From an uncultured Clostridium sp. (lineage in GTDB: Bacteria; Bacillota; Clostridia; TANB77; CAG-508), in contig CABQAZ010000007.1 of assembly GCA_902462295.1 (NCBI GenBank), positions 1 to 64,000 of the forward strand: 64,000 nucleotides of DNA, written 5' to 3'. Position 1 is the stretch's first letter; the number at the start of each line of letters is the position of its first letter. Positions 39,001-54,000 of this stretch are shown piece by piece. The notes beneath the pieces are model-generated. The model saw nothing but the letters and a program-made list of their open reading frames with translations, made no database searches and was not told where the DNA came from. The position numbers and the translations under genes were made by a program.

Positions 39001-42000
39001 TACAGTTTTTCCATCTCTTTCTTCTTCTATATCTTCTGTTTTTGTTATTGTCTTTTTTACTTTTGCAGTTGGTATTTCCGTATTTGTGTCTAATAATGTT
39101 ATTCCTATATTATCTGCACTATTTAATACTGTTGAACTATTAAAGTATTTATCTGTTACAGAAAATTCTACTGCTAATGTTTTATTTGTATGGTCTATAT
39201 TTCCATTTGAATATATATATGTGAATTCTGGTCTTATAAAGTCGGTAAATATTGAGTTTGTTGTATTTTTGTCTACACTTGTTGTGTCTTTTACTACACT
39301 ATCAGTTCTTGCTCTCTCTGTTGTTAATGACATATTTCTATTTTCATATGTTACATCTTTTAATGTTCCTTGTGCTACTTCTATTGTAATATTTCCACTC
39401 CACTCTTTATAACTCTTTCCTTCTCTTCTTGCTGTTTCCTCAAAGTTTGATATTGTTATTTTTTGTAGTACATCTTTTGCTCCTGTTCTTGTGTTGTCTG
39501 TTTCTGTTGCTGTTTCTATTTGTTTTGTTACTTGGTTTGTTATGTCATTTCCATCTATATATACTTTTATTCCACTTACTGTTAATGTACTTGTTACATT
39601 ACTTATATATTCTTTTGCTGGTACTTCTGTATTTGTTGTTCCTCTTAATGTTACTTCTATTTTTGATTTTGATATATCTGTTTTGTCTATTGTTACTTTT
39701 GTTCCTTCTTTTTGCCATTCTGTTCTGTATTTTGGATTTATTGTTCCTCTTGTATATTCTATTGCAGAGCTTGTTGCTTCTGTATTCAACTTAAAGTTAT
39801 TCTTATTTTGATAAATTGATTCTGTTGCATTTATTGTTATTTCTCCGTCTTTACCTGTGTTTGTAAACATATCTGTATTTGTTTCAACTATTTTTGTAAA
39901 TGCTGGTCCCAAATCTAGGCTTGTCATTAAATCATTACCTGTTTTATTAAACATTTCTATCATATCTGTTGCTTTTGTTGTGTAGAATTTATCGCCTAAA
40001 TCTAATGATGTCATTTTCATTTTTCCAGTACAATTAAACATTCCATGCATTTTTTCTACATTTCTTGTATCAAATTCATTACCTATATTTAATTTTGTCA
40101 TACTTGTATATCCGCATCCAGAAAACATCCAACTCATATCTGTTACTTTTAATGTATTAAAATTGTTTCCTAAACTTAACTCAGTCATTGCTGTATATCC
40201 TGTTTCTAAGAACATTCCATACATTTCAGTAACTTCATTTGTATAAAATTTATTTTCTAGATTTAAAACACTTAAACTCTGTCTTCCTGTTCTATTAAAC
40301 ATATTATTCATAATTGTTACAGCACTTGTATTAAAGTTACTTCCTAAATCTAATCCAGTCATTACCATATATCCAGTAGATTTAAACATACTATCCATAT
40401 TAGTTACATTACTTGTATTAAAGTTATTTCCTAAATTCAAAGTAGTCATTGCTGTATATCCTGTTTCTAAGAACATTGCTTGCATATTAGTTACATAATT
40501 TACATTTAATTTATCAATATCTACTATTGTTTCTGTAGAAGTACTGTTGTCACTTCTACCTATATATGCAAATAAATAACTTGAATTTCTGTTAGCAAAA
40601 ATCTCATTGTCACTACCAATATAAACATTTAGTGTTCCATTACCATTTGTAGTATACCATGCTAGAATTGATTTATCTTGTTCTGCTGATACATCCCATG
40701 CTGTTGAATCTTTATATTCTTTTGTTTTCTTATCCAAAACTGATAATGGTATATTATCTACAAATGTTAATTTATCAACATTTTGTCTTTGTATCTTAGT
40801 ATTTCCTAAAAGAGCATTTGTTGCTTCTTTTTCTGTACTTGTATTTTTCAATACATTATATACTATCAAATCAGTATCTTTATTACTGTTTCCATTGTTA
40901 TCAGTTACAAGTCCTGCTGGAATTTTTAGTTTTACTTGGTTAGCATTTGTGTCAAATCCCTTAATTGTTACTGTATATTGAATACCATATTGTACTGTTG
41001 TTGTTGTATTTCCTGAACTTACTTGTTCTTTCAATTCTGTACTTGTAAGTGTATCAATACTTGACGTTGCTGATTCTTCTCCATTTACATATACTTTGAT
41101 ATTGTTTTTAGCTATTGTGCTAGCTTTAAAGTATTTATCTGTTACATTAAACTTAATTGTTGCAGTTTTTTCTACAGCATTTGCTGAAGATTCCTTTCTT
41201 TCAATTAATGGGTCTACTACGTCTACTATTGTTCCAGTTCCTGTTCCTCCAGGAATATTAACTCCTGATGTTATTGTTTTATCTATATTTGTATTTCCAG
41301 TTGTATCTACCATCTTATCTGCTGGTATTGCTACTGTAATTACACCACTATAGTCTAAATAGTTTTCTCCCTCTTTTATTTGTAATTGTTCTAAGTTTGA
41401 TAATTTTAAAGTGTACTCTTTACCAATTACTTTATTTTCTCCATTTACACTTGCAGTAACATCTTCCACCTGTAATTTTTTTGTTACTTCATTCCAATCT
41501 GGTACTTTTCCATCAACTTTAATTGTTAAGTCTTCTAATTTTAATTGTGTTGAATTTTTTGCGTCATAATACTTATCTACCATATCAAATACCATTGTAT
41601 ATGTTTTATCTGTTTTGTCTATATCTGATGTTGCATATTTATATATTACTTCTGGTTTTATTAGGTCTGTTGTGTCTATTATTGTTGTTGTATCTTCATT
41701 TAATGGATTTCCTCTCATATCTTTTGAAGCATTTTTATCTATTTTTATTTCTAATGTTCCACTTAATTCTCTATATTTTCTATCTGTATTCAAAAATTCT
41801 GTTTCTGTTTCTACTATCCCACCTAATTCTAATGTATATTGATGTCCTACTGTTCTTACTGTTCCATCTACAGTTGTTTTTATTGCTACTGTTTTTGTTA
41901 TATTTTTAGTTATTTGGTCATCAACTTGTACACCATCTATCCATACAGTCATCTCATCTGTTGTTACCAAATCTGTTGATTTATAGTTTTTATCTGTTAC

Positions 42001-45000
42001 ATTAAATATTATTGTTTCTTTATTATCTTCTATACTTCTTGTTTTTTGTATATAGTAAACTTCTGGTCCTGAAAAGTCGATATCTCCAACAGGTAAATCT
42101 TGTTGTTTAGTTGAGTTTCCATACTGGTCTGTTACTGTTCCTGCTAATATTCTTAATTTAATGTTACCACCATTTTCATTTCTATATTTAGCAGTTCCTC
42201 CCACTATAGGGTCGCCTATTGGGGTAAATTCTGTATATCCTCCGTCAGATGGTATTATGTTTGATAATGTTAAAGTATATTCATATTCTTCATTTGCTGT
42301 TATTTCTGTTGGTCCGTTTAGTGTTTTTACTATTGCTGTTGATTCTACATCATTTACAACAATTCTTATACTCTCTTTTGTTAATTCAAATTTGCTTGAA
42401 TCTTTTGCTAGATATTTATCTTTTACTCTTAATTTTATTACACCTGTATTTACATTTGCACTTTCTACTGACCATACTGGGTCTACAACATCGACGATTT
42501 CTTGGTTTCCTGTATTGTCTGGTTCATTTACTCCTATTGTAATTACTTTTGTAATATTAGAATTATTAGATTTATCTGCTACTATTCCACCTGGGAATGT
42601 TATACTCATTGGTCCACTATATGTTTCTCCATTTCCTATTCCATTCTCATCTACTTGTTCTAATCCTTCTATTACTAATTTATATTTTTCACCTATTTTT
42701 ACAGTTTTTCCATCTCTTTCTTCTTCTATATCTTCTGTTTTTGTTATTGTCTTTTTTACTTTTGCAGTTGGTATTTCCGTATTTGTGTCTAATAATGTTA
42801 TTCCTATATTATCTGCACTATTTAATACTGTTGAACTATTAAAGTATTTATCTGTTACAGAAAATTCTACTGCTAATGTTTTATTTGTATGGTCTATATT
42901 TCCATTTGAATATATATATGTGAATTCTGGTCTTATAAAGTCGGTAAATATTGAGTTTGTTGTATTTTTGTCTACACTTGTTGTGTCTTTTACTACACTA
43001 TCAGTTCTTGCTCTCTCTGTTGTTAATGACATATTTCTATTTTCATATGTTACATCTTTTAATGTTCCTTGTGCTACTTCTATTGTAATATTTCCACTCC
43101 ACTCTTTATAGCTTTTTCCATCTCTTCTTGCTGTTTCTTCAAAGTTTGATATTGTTACTTTTTGTAATACATCTTTTGCTCCTGTTCTTGTATTGTCTGT
43201 TTCTGTTCCTGTTCCTGCTTCTATTGTTACTTGGTTTGTTATGTCTGTTCCATCTATAACTACTTTTATGTCATTTGATGTTAATGTACTTGTTACATTA
43301 CTTATATATTCTTTTGCTTGTACTTCTGTATTTGTTGTTCCTCTTAGTGTTACTTCTATTTTTGATTTTGATATATCTGTTTTGTCTACTGTTACTTTTG
43401 TTTCTTCTTTTTGCCATTCTGTTCTGTATTTTGGATTTATTGTTCCTTGTGTAAATTCTATTGTTGATGTTGAATTTGTATCAAGTTTAAAATGTGTTTT
43501 GTCTGAATATATTGATTCTGGTGCATATATTACTATTTCATCTTTCTTTCCACACATATTTACAAAATACTGAACTGAATTTGGTGATTTTATACTTGTA
43601 AATGCTGGTCCTAAATCTAATTCTGTCATTGAGCCATTTCCACATCTATTAAACATATCTTCCATATCTGTTACACTTGTTAAATAGAATACATCTCCTA
43701 AATCTAGACTTGTTAAAGAATCATATCCTGTTCCAAAAAACATTTTACTCATATCTAATACATTACTTGTATTAAAGTTTTCTCCTAAATTTAAAGTAGT
43801 CATTGCTGTAGAACCTGTTGAATAAAACATTTCTTTCATATATTTTACATTAATTGTATTAAAGTTTTCTCCTAAATCTAAACCAGTCATTGACTGAAGT
43901 CCACATGTCTTAAACATACCATTCATATATATTACATTAATTGTATTGAAATTATCACCTAAGTCTAAATCTGTCATTACGTTTCTTCCACACTCTTCAA
44001 ACATATTACTCATATCTGTAACATTAATTGTATTAAATCCACTTTCCAATTTTAATGTAGTCATTGCTGTATATCCTGTTTCTTTAAACATTTCTTTCAT
44101 ATTTGTTACATTACTTGTATTAAACTTATTTCCAAAGTCTAATTTAGTCATTGCCTTATAACCTGTGCTTTTAAACATTCCTTGCATATTAGTTACACTA
44201 TCTACATTTAATAAGCTTATGTTTGTAATTGTTTCTGTTGAAGTACATTTACTATTTTTACCTATATATGCAAATAAATTAGTAGAATTTTGATTTGCAA
44301 ATATTTCATCATTACTTCCAATATATACTTTTAATGCTCCACTTGTTTCTGTTTCATACCATGCAATTATTGATTTATCTTGTCTTGCTGATACATCCCA
44401 AGCTGTAGAATCTGTTATTTGATTTGTTGTTTTATCATAAACTGCTGAAGGTATATTATCAACAAATGTTACATTATCAACATTCTGTCTTTGCACCTTA
44501 GTATTTCCTAAAAATGCACTTGTTTCTGTAGTTTCTGTGTCTGTTTTTCTTAATTGATTAAATACTATTAAATCTGTTTGTTTATTCTTGTTTCCAGATT
44601 CATCTATAATAGTTCCCTCTGGTAGTTGAATTTTAACTTGTTGAGCATTTTGAGACCATCCCTCAAGTGTAAGAGTATATTCAACACCATATTGTTTAGT
44701 TATTGTTGATGTTTTTCCAAATTCTTTTCTTTGTTCTTCTAATGATTTTGCTGTAGATAATTTCTTTGTAATTCCTGATGTTACTTCTGTTCCATCAACA
44801 AATACTTTTATTTTATCTGATGTTAATGTACTATTTGCAAAATATGAGTCTGTTCCTTTAAAAGTAATTTCTGCTGTTGATTTTGTTTTATCTGTTGGAT
44901 TAAATGCATATGCTGATGAACTTACTTTTTCCCATATTGGGTCAACAACGTCAACTACTTCTGCGTCTCCTGGTGTTGTTCCTCCTGGAATATTGATTCC

Positions 45001-48000
45001 TGATGTTAATGTTGTTGCTATGTTTCCATTATTAGTTCTATCAAGTATCTTATTTCCTGAAACTGCCACTGTTACTACACCACTATAATCTGCTGTTTTA
45101 AATCCCTCTTTAACTTCTAATTGTTCAAGATTTTCAATTTTCAATACATATGTATGTCCAATTAATAAATCTGATACTGTTTCAATATTTCCTGATGTAT
45201 TTGTAATTGCTACATTTTTAGCTTTTAATTCTGTATCTTGTAATGATATTGTTACAGGTTCATTTTTTAAGTTATATACTATTGGATTTCCATTTTGGTC
45301 TAATTGTCCATTTTCCATCTTTATTGTTAAATCATTAATTGATAGTTTTCCAGATGTATAGTATTTATCTGTTACAGTAAATGTCATTGAATAAGTTTTT
45401 CCAGTTTTATTTATGTCTGTTGATTGATGTACATATTTTAAGTCTGGATTGATAAAGTCTACAAAATCGCCTTGTATTGTTGTTGTGTTTTCGTCTATTG
45501 TATTACTTGATGTATCTTTTATAGCATTTTCTGCTATATCAATAGAAACTGTTCCACTCCAATCTTTATATTCCTTGCTGTTTCTTGTCTTTTCAAAATT
45601 AGATAATACTAATTGATATTGTTGTGATACTACTTGTGATTTTCCATTTATTGTTTTTGACACATCATTTGCTGTTACTCTTGTTAATGTTTTTGTTATT
45701 GTACTTGCTTCTTCTCCATCTACATATACTGTTATTTCATCTGCTGTCATTTGTTTTGATGTATCTAAATATTTATCTATTACATTAAATGTTATTGTTT
45801 CTGTTTTGTCAGTGTCATTTTTGCTAGATGATACTTTTTCTATTTTTGGTTTTATAAAATCTACATGTCCTAATGTAAATTCTTTTTCTTTGCTCTTGTT
45901 TGTATTATCATCTGTTATTGTTCCTTCTGCTATTTTTATTTTTGTTGTACCACTATATTCAAAGTAATCTTTTCCTGTTTGTTTTGAACTTTCTTCCCAA
46001 TTTGTTAGTGTTAATGTATATTTTATTTCTTTCAATCCTGTTGTTTGATTTGTTGAATATTCTGGCTTACTTAGTTGTTTTTTTATTTTTGTATTTGCAT
46101 TTTCATCTCCATCTACTGATACTGTTATTTGGTCTTCTGTTAGTGTACTATTTGCTGTTCCGCTTAAATATTTATCTACTGCAACTAATTCTACTGTAGC
46201 TTTTTTATTTGCCTTGTCTATTTTTACATTTTGTGTTTTCCATATTGGGTCTACAACGTCTACTATTACTTCTGAATCATGTCCATCTCCTGTTGATGGG
46301 TCATCTATACCTATTGTTATTGTTTTTGATATATTGGTATTTCCTGATTTATCTGTTATTTTGTCCTTTGGAATTTCTAATGTCATTACTCCACTGTATT
46401 TATCTGCATCTCCTTGGTCTAAATTAGTTATTACTAATTCATATCTTTCTCCTACTTTTGTTGATGTTCCATTTATTGTGTAGTATATATCTCCATTTGC
46501 TTTGTATGTTATGTTTCCTACTTTTTGGTCTGCTTGTATTTGCTTTTTAGCTAATTCTTTTGTTGCATTTGTTGTTACTACTCCTCCTGCACTTACTTTT
46601 ATATCACTTTGGGTTAATGTTGTGCTGTTATAGTATTTATCTGTTACGTCAAATACTACTTTTACTGTTTTATTTCCATGGTCTATTGTTGTATTTGCAT
46701 ATTCATACGTTATTTCTGGTTTTATAAAGTCTGTAAACATTGCATTTGTCTGATTATGGTCTGTTCCCTCTGTGTCTTTTACTACTACATCTTCCCATTC
46801 TCCTGTTGTGTCTATTCTTTCTAAGTTTCCATTTCCATATGTGCTATCTTTTAATTTTCCTTTTGCTAGTTGTATTGATATATTTCCACTCCATTCTGTG
46901 AAGTTCTTTCCATTTTTACGTGTGTCTTCTTCAAAGTTTGTTAGTGTTATTTTTTGTAATACGTCTTTTGCTCCTGTTCTTGTGTTGTCTGTTTCTGTTC
47001 CTGTTCCTGCTTGTATTGTTACTTGATTTGTTATGTCTGTTCCATCTATAAATACTTTTATGTCACTTGATGTTAATGTGCTTGCTACATTGCTTATATA
47101 TCTATTTGTTGATACTTCTGTGTTTGTTGTTCCTCTTAGTATTACTTCTATTTTTGATTTTGATATGTCTGTTTTGTCTACTGTTACTTTTGTTTCTTCT
47201 TTTTGCCATTCTGTTCTATATTTTGGATTTATTGTTCCTCTTGTGTATTCTATTGTTGATGTTGAATTTGTGTCAAGTTTAAAATGTGTTTTGTCTGAAT
47301 ATATTGATTCTGGTGCATTTATTGTTATTTCTCCATCTTTACCTGTACTATAGAACATGTCACCATTTATATCCGCTATTTGTGTAAATGCTGGCCCTAA
47401 ATCTAATTCTGTCATGGCTTCAAATCCACAATGTCCAAACATATCATACATATTTGTTACTTGTGTGGTATAAAATTTATCTCCCAAATCTAATTCTGTC
47501 ATAGCATTAAATCCACAATTAATAAACATACCATCCATATTTGTTACATTACTTGTGTTAAATTTATTTCCTAAATTTAAACTTGTCATTGCATTAGCTC
47601 CAGTCTGTTCAAACATGAAACTCATACTCGTTACATTACTTGTGTCAAATTTATTTTCTAAATTCAAACTTGTCATTGCCATAACTCCTGTATAATTAAA
47701 CATGCCTTCCATATTTGTTACATTACTTGTATCAAAGTTATTTCCTAAGTTTAAATTTGTCATTGCCATGGCTCCTGTATAATTAAACATACCTCTCATA
47801 TCTGTTACATTACTTGTGTCAAAATTTGTTCCTAAATCAAAAGTTTTCATACTACTATATCCAAACTCAGAAAACATATATGACATATTTTCTACAGTTT
47901 GAACATTCAATAATTCTATATTTTCTATTATAGGATTAGATGTCTCATCTGTTTCAGCACATGCAGAGCTTCTTCCTATATTTCTAAATAAGTTTGTTGA

Positions 48001-51000
48001 ATTTTTATTAGCATTTATTCCCAAGTAACTTCCAATATGTACTATATATGTACCTCTTGAAGTTGTTTCATACCATGCAATTATTGAACCATCTTCTTGT
48101 GCAGAAACATCCCATCTTGTGTCATTTACACCATCAAGATTATCTTGTAATATTATTTTTTCTACTTTTTGTCTTTGAACATCTGCATTTCCTAAAAATG
48201 GACTTGTTGCTTCTGTTTCTGTGTCTGTTTTTCTTAAACAGCTATATAATACAAATTCTGTTTCTTTATTTGTATTTCCAGATTCATCTGTAAGTGTTCC
48301 TGCTGGAATTACCATTTTTACTTGATATGCATTACTTACAAATCCTGTTATTTTTACATTATATTGTACTCCATAAGCTAATACTACTGATGTATCTTTG
48401 GTTAATTCCACAGTAATTCCATCTTTTTGTTCAACATCATCTACAAATATTCTTATTTTGTCTGATGTTAAACTACAAGATTCTAAATATTTATCTGTTC
48501 CTCTTATTACTATATTTGCTGTTCTTTTAACTGGGTCAGCTGATGATGTTGCAACTTTTTGCCATATTGGGTCTACAACGTCTACTATTTTTTCATCATC
48601 TGGTGATACTCCTCCAGGTATATTAACACCTGATGTTATTGTTGTTGCAATATTTGCATTTACTGGTTTATTTTGAATAACTGTAGCATATGCTCCTCCT
48701 TCTCCATAGTCCCTTGCTGTTCCAGTTTTTACTGCTACTGTGATTACACCACTATAATCTAAATATTCATGTGATGTTATTGCATTTTGCTCTAGATTTG
48801 AGATTTTTAATGTATAACGTTTTCCTATTGTTCTATATTGTTCTAAACTTGAATCAGTTCCGTCTAGCATTTCTACATTTCCATTAATAGTTTTATATAA
48901 TGGTGTAGATGTTGTTCCTGCTTTTATGTCTTCTATTGCAATTATCTCTTTTTTTACACTAGATTTATTTGTTATGTCTTCTCCATCTACCTTTATTGTT
49001 AAATAGGATTGTATTACTGCCAATTTTTCTGCTTCTGTTTTTGCATTTGCATATTCAGTCGCCAATAAACTACTTGCAAAATATTTATCTGTAATATCAA
49101 ATGCCATTGTAAATGTCTTTCCTGTATAATCTATATCTCCCTCAACATATTCATATGTTACATTTGGATTTATAAAGTCCACAAAGTTTCCATCTACTGT
49201 TGTTGTATTTTCATCTATTGTATTACCTGATGTATCTTTTATAGAACTTTCTGCTATATCAATAGAAACTGTTCCACTCCAATCTAAGTATTCTCTATTT
49301 CTAACAATTTCTGTTCTTTCTTCTTCAAAGTTTGATATTACTAATTGATATTGTTGTGATACTACTTGTGATTTTCCATTTATTGTTTCTGATACATCAT
49401 TTGCTGTTACTCTTGTTAATGTTTTTGTTACTGTATTTGCTTCTTCTCCATCTACATATACTGTTATGTCATCTGCTGTCATTTGTTTTGATGTATCTAA
49501 ATATTTATCTATTACATTAAATATTATTGTTTCTGTTTTGTTTGCTCTATTTGGACTAGATGATACTTTTTCTATCTTTGGTTTTATTACATCTATATTT
49601 CCTAATGTAAATTCTTTTTCTTTGCTCTTGTTTGTATTATCATCTGTTATTGTTCCTTCTGCTATTTTTATTTTTGTTGTACCACTATATTCAAAGTAAT
49701 CTTTTCCTGTTTGTTTTGAACTTTCTTCCCAATTTGTTAGTGTTAATGTATATTTTATTTCTTTCAATCCTGTTGTTTGATTTGTTGAATATTCTGGCTT
49801 ACTTAGTTGTTTTTTTATTTTTGTATTTGCATTTTCATCTCCATCTACTGATACTGTTATTTGGTCTTCTGTTAGTGTACTATTTGCTGTTCCGCTTAAA
49901 TATTTATCTACTGCAACTAATTCTACTGTAGCTTTTTTATTTGCCTTGTCTATTTTTACATTTTGTGTTTTCCATATTGGGTCTACAACGTCTACTATTA
50001 CTTCTGAATCATGTCCATCTCCTGTTGATGGGTCATCTATACCTATTGTTATTGTTTTTGATATATTGGTATTTCCTGATTTATCTGTTATTTTGTCCTT
50101 TGGAATTTCTAATGTCATTACTCCACTGTATTTATCTGCATCTCCTTGGTCTAAATTAGTTATTACTAATTCATATCTTTCTCCTACTTTTGTTGATGTT
50201 CCATTTATTGTGTAGTATATATCTCCATTTGCTTTGTATGTTATGTTTCCTACTTTTTGGTCTGCTTGTATTTGTTTTTTAGCTAATTCTTTTGTTGCAT
50301 TTGTTGCTACTACTCCTCCTGCACTTACCTTTATATCACTTTGGGTTAATGTTGTGTTGTTATAGTATTTATCTGTTACGTCAAATACTACTTTTACTGT
50401 TTTGTTTCCATGGTCTATTGTTGTATTTGCATATTCATATGTTATTTCTGGTTTTATAAAATCTGCAAACATTGCATTTGTTTCATTATGGTCTGTTCCA
50501 TCTGTATCTTTTACTACTATATCTTCCCATTCTCCTGTTGTGTCTATTTGTGCTAAGTTTCCGTTTCCATATGTGCTATCTTTTAATTTTCCTTTTGCTG
50601 GTTGTATTGATATATTTCCACTCCATTCTGTGAAGTTCTTTCCATTTTTACGTGTGCTTTCTTCAAAGTTTGTTAGTGTTATTTTTTGTAATACATCTTT
50701 TGCTCCTGTTCTTGTGTTGTTTGTTTCTGTTCCTGTTCCTGCTTGTATTGTCACTTGGTTTGTTATGTCTGTTCCATCTATATATACTTTTATGTCACTT
50801 GATGTTAATGTGCTTACTACATTACTTATATATTCGTCTGCTGATACTTCTGTGTTTGTTGTTCCTCTTAGTGTTATTTCTATTTTTGATTTTGATATGT
50901 CTGTTTTGTCTACTGTTACTTTTGTTTCTTCTTTTTGCCATTCTGTTCTGTATTTTGGATTTATTGTTCCTCTTGAAAATTCATCAGTTGTCGTTGAATT

Positions 51001-54000
51001 TGTATTAAGTTTAAAGTCTGTTCTGTCTGAATATATTGATTCAGGTGCATATATTGTTATTTCTCCATCTTTACCTGTATTTGTAAACATATTTGCATTT
51101 TTTTCAGCTATTTTTGTAAATGCCGGACCTAAATCTAATTCTGTCATCATTTCTAATCCACAAGACGAAAACATACGATACATATAATTTACATTGCTTG
51201 TATCAAATTTATCACCCAAATCCAAGCTTGTCATTATTCTTCCACACTCCATAAACATTTCCGTCATATCAGTTACATTACTTGTATTAAATTTGTCTCC
51301 TAAATTTAATTTTTCTAAAGCTTTAGTTCCAGTAAACTTAAACATATGAGCCATATCAGTTACATTGCTTGTATCAAATCTATCTCCTAAATCTAAATAT
51401 TGCAGTTTTTCAGTTCCACAGGTAACAAACATTCCACTCATATTAGTTACATTACTTGTGTCAAAATTTTCTCCTAAATCTAAACTTGTCATCGTCATAT
51501 ACCCTGTATAATAAAACATATCACTCATATTGTTTGCAGTAATTGTATTAAAATTACTTAATCCTGATATTGTTTCAGTTATTGTACAGTTACTACTATA
51601 TCCTAAATATGCAAACAAGTAGCTTGAATCTGAATTTGCACATATTTTTCCTCCATCAGGACTTCCAATATATACAACATATGTATTATGTAATGTTCTT
51701 TCATACCATGCTATTATCGAACCATCATTTTGTGCAGAAACATCCCATTTTGTATCATTTGCTCCATCAGCATTATCTTGAAATATTAATTTATCTATTT
51801 GTTGTCTCTGGATATTTGAATTTCCTAAAAATGAGCTTCTTTCTGATGTTTCTGTATTTGTTTCTCTTAAACTGCTATATATAACAAAATCAGTTACTTT
51901 ATTTTTATTTCCTGATTCATCTGTTAACATTCCTTCAGGAATTTGAACTTTAACTTGTTCTTTATCAATAGGGTAATTTGAAACAGTAATTGTATACTGA
52001 ACACCATATTGCACTTCTTTACTCGTTCCATTTACAACTCTTGTTTCTTTCAAACTTGTAGGAGAACTTAATGTTTTTGTTATTCCACTTGTTTGTTCAA
52101 CCCCATTTACAAGAATTTTTACATTATTTGTTGTCAATGTGCTACTTGCAAAATATTTATCAGTTCCGTTAATAACTATTGTTGCTGTTTTTGCTTTCAA
52201 ATCAACTGTTGAACTTACTTTTTCCCATATTGGATTTACAACGTCCGCAACAACAGCACTACCTGTTTCTTCTGGCAAACTAATTCCCATTGTTATTGTT
52301 TTTGGAAGATTTTTATTTCCTGATGTATCTGTTATTTTTCCTCCTGCTACTGCTACAGTTACAACACCACTATAATTCAAATATTTTTCTCCATCTGCAA
52401 TTTGTGATTGTTCTAATCCTGATAATGTTAATACATAATGTTTTCCATATGTTTTACCATTTTCAGTAATATCTGTGTTTCTTAATGCTTTTGTAACTTT
52501 TGTCCAATCTGGTACTTCTCCATCAATTTTTACTGTTAAATCATCAATCTTTAATTCTCCACTTGCATAATATTTATCTGTTACATCAAATGCAACTTGC
52601 ACAGTTTTTCCGTCCTTGTCTATATCTGCTGATGAATATCTATATACGATATCTGGTGCAATAAAGTCTACAAACATTGATGAATCTCGAATTGTATCTT
52701 TTACGTTTTTATTTCCATAATTGTCTGTTAAAGTTCCTGCATCAAATTCTAATGAAATATTTCCACTCCATTCTTTAAAGCTTTTTCCTGATTGTATTAC
52801 TGATTCTTCAAAATTAGATAATGTTATTGTATATTGAACTCCTGTTGCTGTATTTGTTCCTGATGTTGTTTTCCATTCTGATTGTGAACTTAAATTTTTT
52901 GTTACTCCTGTTGCTTCTTCTCCATCTATTAATACTTTTACTTTGCTTGCTGTTAATGTACTTGTTGTTGTATTTGTATATACTGATGCTCGTCCTATTC
53001 CTCCTACTTTTATTGTTACTGTTCCGCTCGTTTCATCTACTGTGCTTGATATTTTTGTCCATTCTGGTTTGTATTTTGGATTTATTGTTCCTCTTGTGTA
53101 TGATATTGTTGTTGTTGAACTTGAACCTAGTCTTAAACTTGTTGCACTCTTATAAATTGATTCTGGTACATTTATTACAGTTTGTCCTGATTTTCCACAA
53201 TTTGATAAAAAATAAGTATTTGTATTCGCTATTTTAGTAAATGCAGGTCCTAAATCTAAATTTGTCATTGCTGTGGAGCCACAGTAATAAAACATACGAT
53301 TCATAGTTTTTGTTTTATTTGTATTAAACTTTTCACCTAAACTCAAACTTTTCATCTCTGTATATCCACAGTAATAAAACATATAACCCATGTCTTCTAC
53401 ATTACTTGTATCAAAATTATCTCCCAAATTCAAATCTGTCATTTTTTGCTGTCCACAATACTCAAACATACTATTCATACTTGTTACATTCTTTGTATTA
53501 AAGTTGATTCCTAAGTTCAAATTCTTCATTGAAGCTCTTCCACAACGTTCGAACATATAATACATATTTGTTACATTACTTGTATCGAAATTAACTCCCA
53601 ATACTAAACTTTCCATCTTTTGATAACCACATGCTCGAAACATATAACTCATATTAGTTACCTTATTTGTATATAATAAATCTAAATTAGTTATTGTTTC
53701 AGTTGCAGTACACACACTTGCATATCCTATATATGAAAATAAATAACTTGAGTTTTCATTTGCTCTTATTAAATAATTACTTCCAATATATACTTTTAAT
53801 GCTCCACTAGATTGTGTTTCATACCATGCAATTATTGAATTGTCTCCAGCTTCTGATACATCCCAAGCATTTGCATTTTTTATTTCATTTGTAGCTATAT
53901 CATATACTGTACTTGGTATGCTTGACATAAATGTTATATTTTCAATGTTCTGTCTTTGTATACTTGTATTTCCTAAAAACCCACTTGTTTGTGATGTCTC

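Noticed and set aside
38462..43111. Long plus-strand open frames (for example 316 codons at 38462-39412 and 42161-43111)
   Set aside because: They are antisense to repeat modules of the giant gene, appear twice because the DNA is duplicated, lack ribosome-binding sites, and are rich in Leu/Phe/Ser as expected from the complement of the coding strand.
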